Source: Pisaster brevispinus
Taxonomy: Eukaryota > Echinodermata > Asteroidea > Forcipulatida > Asteriidae
Direction of reading: 5' to 3'
DNA: 64,000 nt
NCBI GenBank assembly: GCA_023634235.1
Contig: JAMKCF010000015.1
Location: 2,023,698-2,087,697, forward strand
Within the stretch, counting starts at the first letter, position 1. The number at the start of each line of letters is the position of its first letter. The notes under the pieces were generated by a model that was given only the letters and a program-made list of their open reading frames with translations, was not told the origin of the DNA and did no database searches. Positions 12,498 through 24,800 of this stretch are shown one piece after another. The position numbers and the translations under genes were made by a program.

Positions 12498-13847
12498 GGA
12501 TGATAATCAATAATGTTCTCAGATGGGATGCTAGATTGGGGGATGTGACACCCCCCCCCCCCAAACCCATTCTCGTCGCTACCCTGCTGTTCCAACCTGG
12601 GCTCAGCACGTAGAAGTTTTAAGACTACTTTAGGAGGTTGCATCTGACTTCGCATGATAAAGCTATTTATTTTATCATGGCTTTCAGATTAAATAGCCCC
12701 TTTCGTATACAGATTGGACGATGAGGTAGGGTTCTTCCCCATCGCTGTAAAAAGATGTATTTATTTAGTCGGCTTTTATTCAGAAGTTAAATCTGAAGTC
12801 TGAAACACACAGTCTTTGCTTAGTCTTCCCCCTGGCAAACTAACACCCAATCCAAGGGTCAATAACCTGAGATATTACCAAGGAAAAGCCACCGAATATT
12901 TACAAAATTGCATCCTCTTGTGGCTGGGTGTTTCCAATGATCAGAGGTCAAATGTGACATGTCGTGGGTCAACACGCGGGCCAATCATCTCTCGTGTATC
13001 GACACAGTAACGTACTGCATGGTAACACGCAGGTGTTACGAGGTGACAAACCGATATAATATGTATTTCAATATTTATTTTGGTATGTTTTTCATTTGAT
13101 ATTACGTCAGATAACGATAATTTTTAGACTAATGTGGGGGTGCGATTCACCGAAAATTCACCCGTTAATTTGTTACCCGACAGGTGTCAAAGAGGAACGC
13201 CTTGGTACCCCAAAATGTTGATGACGAGACACAACACACCCAAAATATTTGGGATATATGTGGTGTTTATGCTGTCTTTATTTTAAGAAATTCAGGCTTA
13301 CATTTTCAAAGAAGCCACCGGGATGTAAAATTGCATTCCAGAGTGAGAAAATTCTCTCCAAAAATACCTCAGAATGTCAAGTTTTACCTCACCAATCGAA
13401 CCCATCAGACACAAGTTGACATTTCATACACGGATGTAGGCCTACTACAAATACCGAAAAAATAAAATAAAATGAGCTCGCAGTTTCATATACACGTAAA
13501 AATGATGTAGCTAACAAAATATACTTAAAAGAGGAACCAGATGGTGTTGATTTCTGCAAATGTCTCTTCTTTTGGGTGACTGTGTGTGCAGCGTGTCGTC
13601 GGTATTTGGTAGACTATGTACACACCGCCGCTTGGCTGTACATGCAAAATTGTATACATGCAATATTGCAGAGATTTGTTTGTGGCTTAAAACTAGGTGG
13701 AAGTTATATCTATTTCCTGTTAACTAATGTATACCTTAATTGGTTTTAAAACGCTTCCGGTATTAATACTAATAGAGACCAACATCTCTTCTTAGTCACT
13801 GCAGTCCAACGTGGAACATCATCAAACTTTATTGTCAAAACAAATTG

Positions 13848-13883
<36 letters not shown>

Positions 13884-15729
13884 GTGGCCGTTTTGGTTGG
13901 GATCATCTCGATTTGTTTTGTTTCGTGTTTTGGTCGGTCCCACACCGCGGATGCCCATCAGGTCTGAGAACTGTTGGTTCCCGGATGTGACGTCAAAGAG
14001 AATCCTGGAAGAGAAAAGTGCATTTCAACCCCCCCCCCTTTCTTTGAGGACAAGATAAATTAATTTCAAACAAACAATGTTCTCTGTCCATGATTCTTGG
14101 AAAATAGTTCTTATCAAGAAATGAGTCTCCATTATTGATGTCTTGCAGCTATCCACTTAACCAGGCACGTGAATCGTCAGGATCTTTCCTGATTTCATGA
14201 ATGTCCCGGAGCCTTCACACTTTTTAAAAAAAAGGAGTAAATCAGTCACTAAAGGGGAAAACGAAACAGTCCATTAGTTTTGTAAAGTTTCTTGCGATGC
14301 AAACCTCCTGAATGGCAAAGGTCTAGAACAAGCGGACCCCGTGGCCAAAGGCCCCTTCTCAGGAATGCTCATACGCGTCAAATCTCAACCCTGTTCAGGA
14401 TCATTCAGCGTGTATCTGTCGTGTTTACCTTTTTTGAAACCGAAAAACTTCGTAACCTTTCAAAAATCTGATTTGGTTATCATAGTGGATACCACGAGAC
14501 GAGTTCCAACTCAAGATATACGTTTATTCAATGTTGCAGAAATCACAATAATTCAAAATAATACAAATGTTATATAATCAAATTGACAGTACAAGTACGG
14601 TGTACATTTTACAAAAGTGAATATGAAAGTGAACTTTAAACAAATGGTAACATCTAGGTCTGGGGTGAAGCAACAGATTTTGTTCCCCAGCCTATGGACG
14701 GACAGACAAAATGAGAGACATTCATGAAAAGACAGGACATAAACGGGTGTAAGACAGAAAACGAGGCCGTTATTATCCCTATCATATACAAAATTACATA
14801 CAGTATCTTAGCATGGAATTAAAAAAACGAGTTTTTAGGTGTTTTTTTTTAAAGTAAAAATAGAAAGAGTTCGTAATGATTTAAAAGAGTCATCCAGACC
14901 TTCCCAGTCAACTGTCGCACAAACTCCCTGGCCAACCCAACACCCAAAAGAGGGCCTCGTGGCCATCGGGGCACCTCCCTGTTGTCAACCCCAGACAAAA
15001 GACGGCAACCTCAAACACTGGAGGGCTTCTCTGGTCGGACTCTTAAACTTTTAATCCCTAAACTTCACAGTAGTCCTTCTACCTAATCGTGGATGAAACT
15101 GTACGGTCAACTGTGCAAAAAAAAACTGCAGTCTGCTTTCGTGATAGATTACCCCAAAAAGCCTTCAGTCAAAGGTCAAACCGACAATGGAGGGAGGGGA
15201 GGGCAGTTGGAGCCGAGAACAATTTGCTTAAAGCTGCTGTCAACAGATGGCCAAAACATGGGGGAGAAAATGGGTAAAATTAAGTTCTTCTTTTTCTGAA
15301 TCGAAACTGATCTTGGTGACAGGCCCCGGTCCCCAACCCCAACCCACCAAGTCCACTTGTTGAATGATGCCTATAACAGACAGACGCGTAGGATTGACTT
15401 GTTGATGTTGATGGAACGTCACCAGACAAACTTTCTGGAGGTCAACAAATTGAATCATAACATTGTACGGTTGTAGTTCCTGAACTGTAACACCGGTACC
15501 ATCTGGTGAAGTGCTATCGTTGGGAACCATCCAAAAACTTAATTTAGTGACAAACCATTTCTGTTGATGGGTAATTCGTTTTGCTTTCTCACGCTCGCGT
15601 TGACTTGCTTCTGACTACACTATGTCAACGACTGCTCTCTCTCGCTCTCTGCTGCCCTGTCATGATCGGAAATTAAGAGAAAAAACCAAACCAAAACAAA
15701 AAACACTCACGTCGCACTCATGGCATCTG

Positions 15730-16040
15730 TCTTTTCTCTAGATTGTTTTCCCAGAAATGTGCCACCAGTGCACTGCAGTATGTCCGACCTGGTTTCTTCC
15801 CTGGTGCTCATCCTATCAGGAAGTTTGAGCGTGAAACTAGGGCTTTCTGCTTCTTCTCACCCATACAATTGCTTTGCTGAGATGTAGAACAAAGAGGCAT
15901 TCCAACAGCTTTATTCCACGTACTGCATCTCTTTGGGAACTCCATGCCTGGTGCATATTTCCCTCCATTCTACAATCTAGACTGTTTTAAGAGGAATACC
16001 AATTCCAACCTTCCGCTCCCCTGAGTTATTTTCATGTTAG
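15730..16040 (+). mobile_element. Degenerate LINE 3' end (reverse-transcriptase C-terminal region)
   Basis: With small frameshifts the plus strand reads like the end of a non-LTR retrotransposon ORF2: phrases close to SFIPRTASLWNSMPG and [10 protein letters not shown] resemble the FxPRTxxLWNxLP motif after the reverse transcriptase in jockey/CR1-like elements. A second copy at 59625-59930 aligns with it across the stretch. Broken by stops and frameshifts. Confidence 0.6.
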
Positions 16041-16867
16041 AAAATTTCTTTTTTGTAACCCTTACCATTAACTTCCCCCGGTCTCATCCTTTACCTTGAT
16101 AATGTACAACATGTGGTTTGTTTCCATTACTACTAAAATGGCGTCAATACAAAGGCTTCCAACAATTTTGCTTTTAGAACAGAGTGTTTCTCTCTCATAT
16201 CCTTCTGTTCTCTGAGTTTGTCCTTTCAAACGTCACAATTTCAACTGCTTTATCCCAGCAGTCTTTTAGCATTTGTACAAAATCAATCTTTTTAAATCAT
16301 TGGCTCTAACTTTAACAAACCCTCGAAAAAAAAAAGGAGAGAAAAAAAAAACCTGAAACAAAATTGCTTTCGAATAGAATTATTCAAATTTATGCCGACA
16401 AATCCTGAACTGCTATTATTTGGTTCTGAAAAAAAAAATTCTCGCAAACTTCCCCGTTAAAGTATCATCCCAAATCTTGAAATCATATCATTTCTCCCAG
16501 CCCTTTCGATATTGTTGTTTAATATTTTGTTTCAAAATAGGTTCTTCTTTCCTTTCTTTTCAAGACACCCCACGCCCAATTCCTTTCATCTTCGTCATCT
16601 ACAAAGGATGTAGACTCTTTGTCTTGCTCTCATCGTTTAAACAAACTCGGCTTTTGTCATCTTTTGGATGACGCAGACCGACGTCGACAGAGGCAACATT
16701 GTTGTATCAGAAATCTAATTACACTGCGCTGCTGGAAATATCTCCTTACACTGTTATGCACGGTTTGTGAGTTCATAGAGAAAGTTCTGTCTTTTCTCTT
16801 ATAGTGAGCTTCATCCCTTGTGAACGTCCACTTTACTTAATGGAGTGGAAAGTTTGGGGTTTTTTTT

Positions 16868-17040
16868 TGTTTGGTGGGGTGTTTGTTTATTTGTTTGCTT
16901 GTTCGTTTCTTTCGTTAGTATGAAAGTTTCTTTTTTTTAAACTGGGAATTAGTCCTAAATTTGTCTCAATAGCTAACGTCCTGAAATTAAACATGTCTTT
17001 GGGGTATGTTTGTTTATTTGTTTGCTTGTTCGTTTTTTTT
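16868..17040. repeat. TTTG-rich simple repeat, two blocks
   Basis: GTTTGTTTATTTGTTTGCTT appears twice, near 16880 and 17010, each followed by GTTCGTTT and GTTAGTA. The two blocks look like a duplication of about 130 bases. Confidence 0.65.
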
Positions 17041-17080
17041 CCCGTTAGTACGCAAGTTTCTGTTTTATGAACTGGGAATA

Positions 17081-17205
17081 GACCGCGCAAGTCTCGCATG
17101 TGTTTATTGTTGGGACCACTTTGGTCTAACGTACATTGCTTTCGCGCAAAGGAAACAAACTCGCGCACTTTATCGGGTCCCAATGTTCGAATATGCGCAA
17201 GAGTC
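17081..17205. mobile_element. Fold-back (MITE-like) element flanked by TA, diverged copy
   Basis: Left end GACCGCGCAAGTCTCGCATG and right end ending in GCGCAAGAGTC are imperfect inverted repeats; TA dinucleotides flank both sides (17079-17080, 17206-17207). Same family as the better preserved 39482-39620 element. Confidence 0.6.
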
Positions 17206-17642
17206 TATTAGTAGTAATTTTTTTACCCGATAGATAATGTCCTGAATAAAAACTGTGGTTTTTAAATTCTGCAAAGAACCCGAAGAGCACCTGTAACCCA
17301 AATGCTGATGGGTTCAACGAGTGCAAGGCGAAAAAGAAAGTGTTTTCCTCGCGCTGAGCCAACATTATTGAGACGAGGCTTGCAAAGTTTTGTTTGCCCC
17401 GGTACTCAAAGGGATTCGCTTGATTGATGACTGACAGCGAATACGGGTTGGGAACAAATACGAAATTTGTGAACAGGAAAAACATGTAAGCAAAATATTG
17501 CTATTCAAAAGCTTTGGTGTCAATGTATTGTTATTGATGTTATGCCATCGTCACACGATGATACTTGGGCAGTCGAGAGTGGAGTAATATTGTTAAACCT
17601 TTTTGATTGACACAAACTCACTGAAAGCTAACCGTCACTTTA

Positions 17643-17861
17643 GACTTGCGGACAAGTCGTTATAATGGTTTTCGCGGTGTATGATCTCACGCGATTATAC
17701 TGCTCTCGCGACATTGCTTGCTCCTGACTACATGCCCCATGGGATTTGTGGTCGCGAGAGCAGTATAATCTCGCGCGGAGCAGCAGTCTCGCGAGAGTAT
17801 AGTTGCGGGGAGAGCCATTACGCTATCAATGCGCGAACAATCAACGACTTGTCCACAAGTC
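17643..17861. mobile_element. Nested fold-back element rich in CGCG
   Basis: Outer arms 17643-17661 (GACTTGCGGACAAGTCGTT) and 17843-17861 are inverted with one mismatch. Inside, 17690-17712 and 17749-17773 form a second inverted pair (ATTATACTGCTCTCGCGAC and its complement). A third CTCGCGAGAG palindrome lies near 17790. Confidence 0.7.
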
Positions 17862-20800
17862 CAGCATCACCTCACTACAAGAGTTGGATTTTGCTGCGTG
17901 CTTTGACAAGATAAGCGAAACAATGGGTGTCAAATATAGCAATTTTCATCCCCCCGAAATCGGCTAACAATGGTATTGTGTACATCTATTGTGATCGTTT
18001 ACCACAATGTACAATGTGATAGAATTTAGCAATCATAACACCCCGCTGATGGCAGCTTACCTAGATTGCGCTGACCGTAATTAAACCTGCTTTTAATAAT
18101 TGATAAAAAAAGCACAACAAAAAACGACACTGTGAGCGTTTGAAACCCCTCCAGATTGTCGGCATTTTTTCCCACGGTGGAAGCAAATACAACCATTGTC
18201 AATCATTATACAATGTACAGAATGGCTGGTTTAAAAAAAACCACAAACTGGGCACCATTGTTGATTCAGACAGACTATACATATCGACATTTCATGCCGA
18301 AGTGAGCTGTTTGGGTAAATGTTTGTGTGAGACTTAACCCATCAAGGACCGTGTCTGCACCTTTTTAAAATCTGGAACAATTCCACGACCCCAACAAAGT
18401 TTGTTGTTGGGATCTTTTGATTGCACGCCTTTTTCAGGATTACCAAACATTCCGATTTCTGAATTCTTTGACCAAATTTAGATACACCTTCGCATTTCTT
18501 GGAAGACCAAAAAAACAAAAACATACTGATATAATTGGCTGTTGCAATCGGTTTAGTTCCAGTGTTCGTTTTACAGCATTCTCGAAATACTGGAAAATCA
18601 CAACAGGTGTCCTCATTGACTGATAATCAATTCCTTTGACTGACACAAATCTATGAAGTTAGTCAAGGTGTTTTTTTTTTAAAGTCACAGCCACAATAAT
18701 TATTCGATTTTATGCCTTCCTGATCCCCTCTTCCGATCACAAAGAGATTCGGTTTAATCGACGGGTAGTAATTGCCTCAAGACCCAAAGAAGTCTTTTGA
18801 TGTGGTAGTGAGATTTGTGGAAAGTGTGACGACAGAAGGTGCCAAGAGGAAGGACTTGATAATAATGATTTTTATGACCTTTTCTAAAAGGCACATTTAT
18901 CATCGGCTAAACCTCGTTTCGGAGAAGCGTCCCAAATGTCTCACTGGATACAGATTTGCAAAATTTGACCCCCCTTGTTTCAAATGGCAATTAACTAGAT
19001 AACAATGTGCTTTGATTTGCAGTGCACGATTGAACGCCACCATTGCTCAATGTTCATAAGTTTAAGATGCAAAAACATTACATGAAAACTAGGAATAAAT
19101 ATAGTGGATTGGAATCAATCTTAAGTGATATGTGATAGTTTGTCATGACTCGGTGCCGGCCATCGACACTTGGGACAAGTTGATATTGACTGATGTTAAA
19201 ACCAGGGACAAATGTCATATAGCTGTTAAGCAGAAAATTATGCTTGGCAAATTTCTTTACTTAGCAAGAAATGAGCAGGGGACCAGTGGCAGCAATGTAA
19301 ATAGTATGGAATGTTGGCTGGTAACCTAATTCTGCTAAGCAAGTTTTTTCCGTGCTTAGCAAGTTTTTGTGCTTAACAGGCTTTATGAAATTTAGAGCTG
19401 CTTAACCAGAAAAAAATTGCCTAAACCATTTTCTGCTAAGCAAAAACAAGCAGGATACCAGTCACATACAACATGGTATTCTGACTGGTAACCTTATTCT
19501 GGTAAGCCTAATTTTGTTCAGCTTAGCTACTTTTTGTGCTTAAGCAGCTCTAGGAAATTGAACACTGATTTGATTGACACATGTGATTTCTATAACCCAA
19601 GCAACGAATAATGGAACAAGCTCGTTGTCAATATTTTGTCATTCCACCATAGGCATTTTTATTTTTCAGTTCGAATAACACTGCAGCCCTTTTCTTCGCC
19701 AAAAGGCCATTAAGTGTCGCGTGCAAAGCAGTTTAAGTTTCGTTTTTATGTAAACTCTTAGTTTCTTTTGACCTATCAAAAAGCAAAACAGGGAATACAA
19801 TTGTTCATAAGTACGAGATGTTGTGTATTAAAAAGCAATAAAACTATATTGGATTTCATTGCATTGTGATTTCAGGCTAGGGTGTCTTCTGGTCGAGCCA
19901 AAGCGTCTGCGAATCGGATTTGCTATAAGATGTTCCCAGTTCTCGCTGTTGTTGTTGTTTTCGTCGGTGTTTGTTGACGTTGTGAACTTTTGACGAACCT
20001 ATACAATGTTTGCAGACGGTGGAATTTACTTTTTTTATGATTGCGTCGCGTGCCTATAGTTGTATTGAAAGTACAACAGTGTGTTTTGTTTGGTTACGGC
20101 AAAATACTTGAGGAAAGAATTAATGGAATGTACTCGAAGACAAATTAAGTATACTTCTGTCTTTTGTACGCCATGTTTGATTTGTTATGACATTAAGAAT
20201 TTTGTAAACAGTGATTTGGGCAACCGGAATGCTGGTAAAATCAAAACAGAAAAACACCAATATCGAAAGTAACGTTTGATTATTGATTATGATCACTTGA
20301 TGGATTTATAAATAGAACTTAAACTTTTGTGTAAGTTTTCTTTTCGATTCATGGGAAATGAAACTGCAATCCTAGCTCCCCCGCGTTCAACCCAGAAACA
20401 TTTAAGAAGTGACATAATTCTCCCCGAAAATAAAACGAAGTTTTAAAATAAAATAAGCACTCAATGTTTCCTCGTTTAGCTTGTACAGAAACTTGAAAAT
20501 GAGTGATCTTTCTAAATGTATCCACTGAATACGTCATGATGACGTAGTGTTAGTCAAATAATTGTTAACGTATAAAAACATATTTTATATCGGAGTAAAA
20601 CGGATCATCAAAACTGAATTTGAAGAAGCATCAGCTCATGAATTATTCACGCGTATGTCGAACATGGAACGATACGTCACACACATTATTAACATATAAC
20701 ACAAACTAAACATTGATTAAAATGTGGGCAACTCTTTCATTACTTCTCGTTTTGTAGTACACATTTTACGCAAAATGTCCGTTTGAATTTCTGGTTATCG

Positions 20801-21475
20801 GAAGTGTCAACATAAGCTTACTCCACACGGCGTGCGGTCGTTCCTAACAAGGTAATTACAATAATGGCGCTTAATCTTTGTTCATGACTAAAATACCTGC
20901 CACCTCGAGGCGTATGACAAAACGATGTTTTGTGTTGGCGTAGCTAATCAGCGTAGTCGTTTGGCCATGAGTTTTAAAGTGCGTATCCCCATGTCACATT
21001 TTATATGTCACAGGTCTCAATGACTTCTGTATGGGCTCAAGGTAGCTCATTGACACACACAAAAACACAACCCACTTAAGCAGTCCGATTCTACAATAGT
21101 GATATAATGGCCTGCTGAGTGGGGGGAAAGGCACGGATTGAATTGAGTTGTGTACAACAATCTTATCCATAGTTATATGAATATTTATTGGTCGATGACC
21201 CATTAATCCACTGACTGCATTTTTACGTCTGGCCAAAGTATAAAAACGCATTGTAAACCGCGCGGATATCATTGGGTTCCGTGAATGCTTAAATCTGCCA
21301 TTCATGCTGTGCGAGTAACAGTAGTTGTTGGGGACAAACCCGCCTGGGTAAATTTACCGCTCGTCATCACTGAAAGGTACGACCGTAAACAATGACTATT
21401 ATTGTTTAATAGTGTTTTTTATTATCAGCATAATCACGTCATTAGCATACGTGGTGAATGGACAGAAGAATACAT

Positions 21476-21509
21476 TATAAGCAGGTTGGTGTTCTTGCCT
21501 CGTGTCAGT
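21476..21509 (+). promoter_or_regulatory. Candidate core promoter of protease paralog 2
   Basis: TATAAG at 21476-21481 is followed by TCAGT at 21505-21509 with the initiator A at 21507, 31 bases from the start of the TATA motif, which is canonical spacing. It predicts a 5' UTR of about 160 bases before the ATG at 21669, like paralog 1. Confidence 0.5.
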
Positions 21510-21668
21510 GATTATAGATCAGGCTAGTGTTGAGTTATCAACTGAGCTGGCCTTATTGATAGCGATAAACCCACGGATTTAGAGGAACTCAGTAGTGTGT
21601 TGAGAGGGGCTGTTTGTTACGGGGTCGAGCGTCTTTCGACAAGCCACGAGGCCGTGGGGAAACCGACG

Positions 21669-21833
21669 ATGTTCGGACCGGTGAGGAAGTTTGCACCATG
21701 TGGGGCGATTGCGGTGCCCATCGTCTTGGTTGCAATTATCGGGTGCATCGGAGGAGCAAATGGACGAGCTGTTAAAATCAAGAAATCGTATGTGCTTCAA
21801 GCTGAGATGATTGCTAAACAACAATCACAAGAG
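21669..21833 (+). CDS. Exon 1, protease paralog 2: signal peptide
   Basis: Encodes 55 residues: a short basic N-region, the hydrophobic core AVPIVLVAIIGCIGG and a predicted cleavage near ANG. Ends after GAG at donor GTGAGA in phase 0. Confidence 0.88.
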
Positions 21834-24800
21834 GTGAGAATTTCTTTGTTCTTCGGATTATTATAGTATTTGCTTTTGCAGACATAATTAGATACAAAAT
21901 TATTTAGTATCGGTAGAGAGAAGTATAGATTATCTTGTAGCACGGAGGGAGAATCTATTTCTACCTCCATGCTTATAATAACCCTCTATGACCTTTTACT
22001 CCACACGGCAGACATCTTGTATCTCGTGTATTCAAACTCATGTATCCAAATCGAGGCTGTGTGGGGAGAATAGTCTGGTTCGATGTTTGTTTTAATGGGT
22101 AATAAATCGGGATTGCGTTTGCGCATACTGGGAACACGACGAAGATAATCGCGGCATATATAATGTCCGTTGTGTTAGTTATATGGATTCCTCTCTTGAA
22201 AGTCTGTCCAAAGTCTTTGTCGTAATTTCTTTGTTGATCATGATGGAGAATGTGTTTTTAAATAGTTACAGTGTGATTTTATTTTTGGTATGGTGTTTGT
22301 TTTTAGCTTATCTTTATATAGTCTACCACACTGTTTTGCACGACAGAAAGTTAAACGAAGACCTCCGGGGGGGGGGGGGTACGGAGGGCATAGGCCTACA
22401 TGCTCACGAACTCTTAATGTCACCGACAAAAATATTTGACTACCTTCATTATCTCCGTGGTAAAGATTCTTTGACCTTGGTTTTATGCAAAAACGGTACA
22501 AATTTAAATGACAGTGGCCTAAAAATATTTATGATAGCCTGTTTATTTATTTGTATTCGGTTGCCAGGGTGGCAAAATTGAGCCTGGAATGTCGACAGGG
22601 GTGCAAAGTACGAAATTGACAAACAAAACAGTGTTATGTTTCAGGGAAGTTTTTACTCGCTTCTTCAACTTAGGAAAAAGAAGTAACATTCTGTTTATTG
22701 GACCATTAATAATTATGCCCCCCCCCCTCAAAAAGATTGTTTTTTTGTAATCTCCCCTGGATTGTTTAAACACCTGTGCGGTTAAAAAATTTGCACATTT
22801 CTGACGATAACAAGACGCGGTTTATTCCTTTTTTCTCTTAAATGAAGACACTTAAAGAAAAGAAGTTTCCTGGAAGAATGGATACAATGTTTGACGTCAT
22901 CACTGACGAGGAAGAAGTTTTGAGTGGTCTTAAAACACCAGGTATGTTGTGTTTTATCCACGTCTTGTTTTTAGCTAGTTTGCAATCTTTCCCTGACTTT
23001 GATTATCAAAGTATCTTGTAATGTGTGCTTTTCTTATGTTTTCTTTTTTTGTATCCAGCACCTTTGAATGTGATTGGTCATAGATAAATGATACTTTACA
23101 AATTTTGTATTGCTATTATTATTAATAAACTGTTTGTACGGAGTCCCCGGACTGCCATATATACCACTCGTTCAGATTACGAGATAATTTATCTCGCTTA
23201 TTCGACTTATTTAGTGATATAAGTCGATTTATTCAAGATCATGGTAAGTCGACCCAAACAATTAAATAAGTTGAATAAGTGAGATAAATTATCTCATTAT
23301 CTGGATGATTAGTATAGCCCTTCTGGGGCTCCGTATGTTTGACTTGTCTTGCTCAATTAACGTACAAACAAAGATTATATTTGTATGAATGCGTGCATTT
23401 TAACAAATTAGTAACGGATTATCAATACGTTGCGGTGTCTGTGCATGGTTCCCTGTATGCCAGACTGTTGATAGTGGCTTCTTCATAACGTGGCCATGTT
23501 CGAAAAAGCGTCTTTAGCTAATGCTGGAGCATCAAATCGGTCAGTTACCTGCTGTTGTGATAGCTTCAGCCGTAGCCACAACGGTAAAGCCACTGCCGCT
23601 TATTTGAACGACCTTTGGCTTCGTCATTAGCATTAAGCATTAAGCCTTTAGCATAAACACAACATGACGTCGAGTTTAACTCAAGGGTTCAACGACTCGT
23701 ACAGTTTGATGTCCTCACGTACATTAAATTAACACATCGTGGTTTTGTTTTTAAACCACAGTTCAATCAGAGAGATGCGGCATAAAACCTTACACCCCTC
23801 CGCCTCAAGAATACACGCCTGGAGCAAGGTTTGCCAAAGTGGTGGCTGGAATCGAGGCTATAGAGAGGTGGCCGTGGCAAGTTGCCTTACTTAATGTGAC
23901 GTCAAGGGAGCCATTTTGTGGAGGAACTTTGATTGGTCGAGAGCACATTGTCACTGCAGCGCACTGCTTTGATAACGTGGGGTGAGTTTGGTCATTGTTT
24001 GCATCATCACTGTGACATTGTTTGCTTATCTTTACCTCATCGCCCCACCCCCCCCTCCCCCACCACATCCTCTCATTCATCGACATCTTCAACATCCATC
24101 CTCTCATCTCATCAAGACCACAAAAACCATCTTCAACTCCTTCGTCATCAACATGCCCAATATCCTCTTCTCCCACGATCCTAAAACATGTTACCAATCT
24201 TAACAACCATCATCTCCTTGCAAATAAACCCATCATCATCATCATCATCATCTTCCACAACTTCTTCACAAGCAGCATCATCAAGAACATCTTGAAGATC
24301 ATTCAGACTATTTGATCATACGATTTCTCCTTAATACCCAGACGGAATGAGGATAACGTGATCATTCTTCTCGGGGAGCACGATCGATCAAAACACGAGG
24401 GGACGGAGCAGGAATTTCTCATCGACTGCATCCACATCCATCGGCGCTACATCAAGGGCGTCCCCTACGTCAACGACATCGCTGTCATCAAACTCAAGAC
24501 GTCACCCGGTCACGACGTCCTCCTCAACGACTACGTGATGCCAGCTTGCCTGCCGGAGAAGAACGAGTTCAGAGCAGGAAAAGCCTGTTACGTCACCGGA
24601 TGGGGCTACACAAGTAAGTCAACTTGTTCATGTTTGTTTTTCAAGAAATCGATGGACTTAGTATACAAACCTTTCACTTATTTCATCTACCCATTAGAAA
24701 GTTTGCTCTTTGCATTCAGTCGTTTACTTTCTCTGTGAGTCTGTTTAGATTTTCAGTCCACTTGGGTTTTTCTCTTTCAAGACACCAGGTATGGGGTCAG

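Larger units (their letters stand above)
10600..21470. other. Intergenic interval between the two divergent proteases
   Basis: No convincing gene. Open frames here are short and low in information. Recognisable content: a C-run near 12550, poly-T near 13855, a LINE 3' remnant (15730-16040), TTTG-rich DNA (16868-17040), two fold-back elements (17081-17205 and 17643-17861) and cousins of the 40970-41162 element near 19200-19560. Confidence 0.5.

Noticed and set aside
15240..15530. 96-codon minus-strand open frame
   Set aside because: No recognisable motif, no splice partners, and it crosses polypurine/polypyrimidine sequence.
22183..22581. 132-codon plus-strand frame with hydrophobic N-terminus
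   Set aside because: Lies in intron 1 of the right protease, contains a translated G-run and has no phase-compatible splice sites.
24022..24315. Open frames across the CATC-rich stretch
   Set aside because: Simple-sequence DNA within a protease intron whose boundaries are fixed by the paralog comparison.
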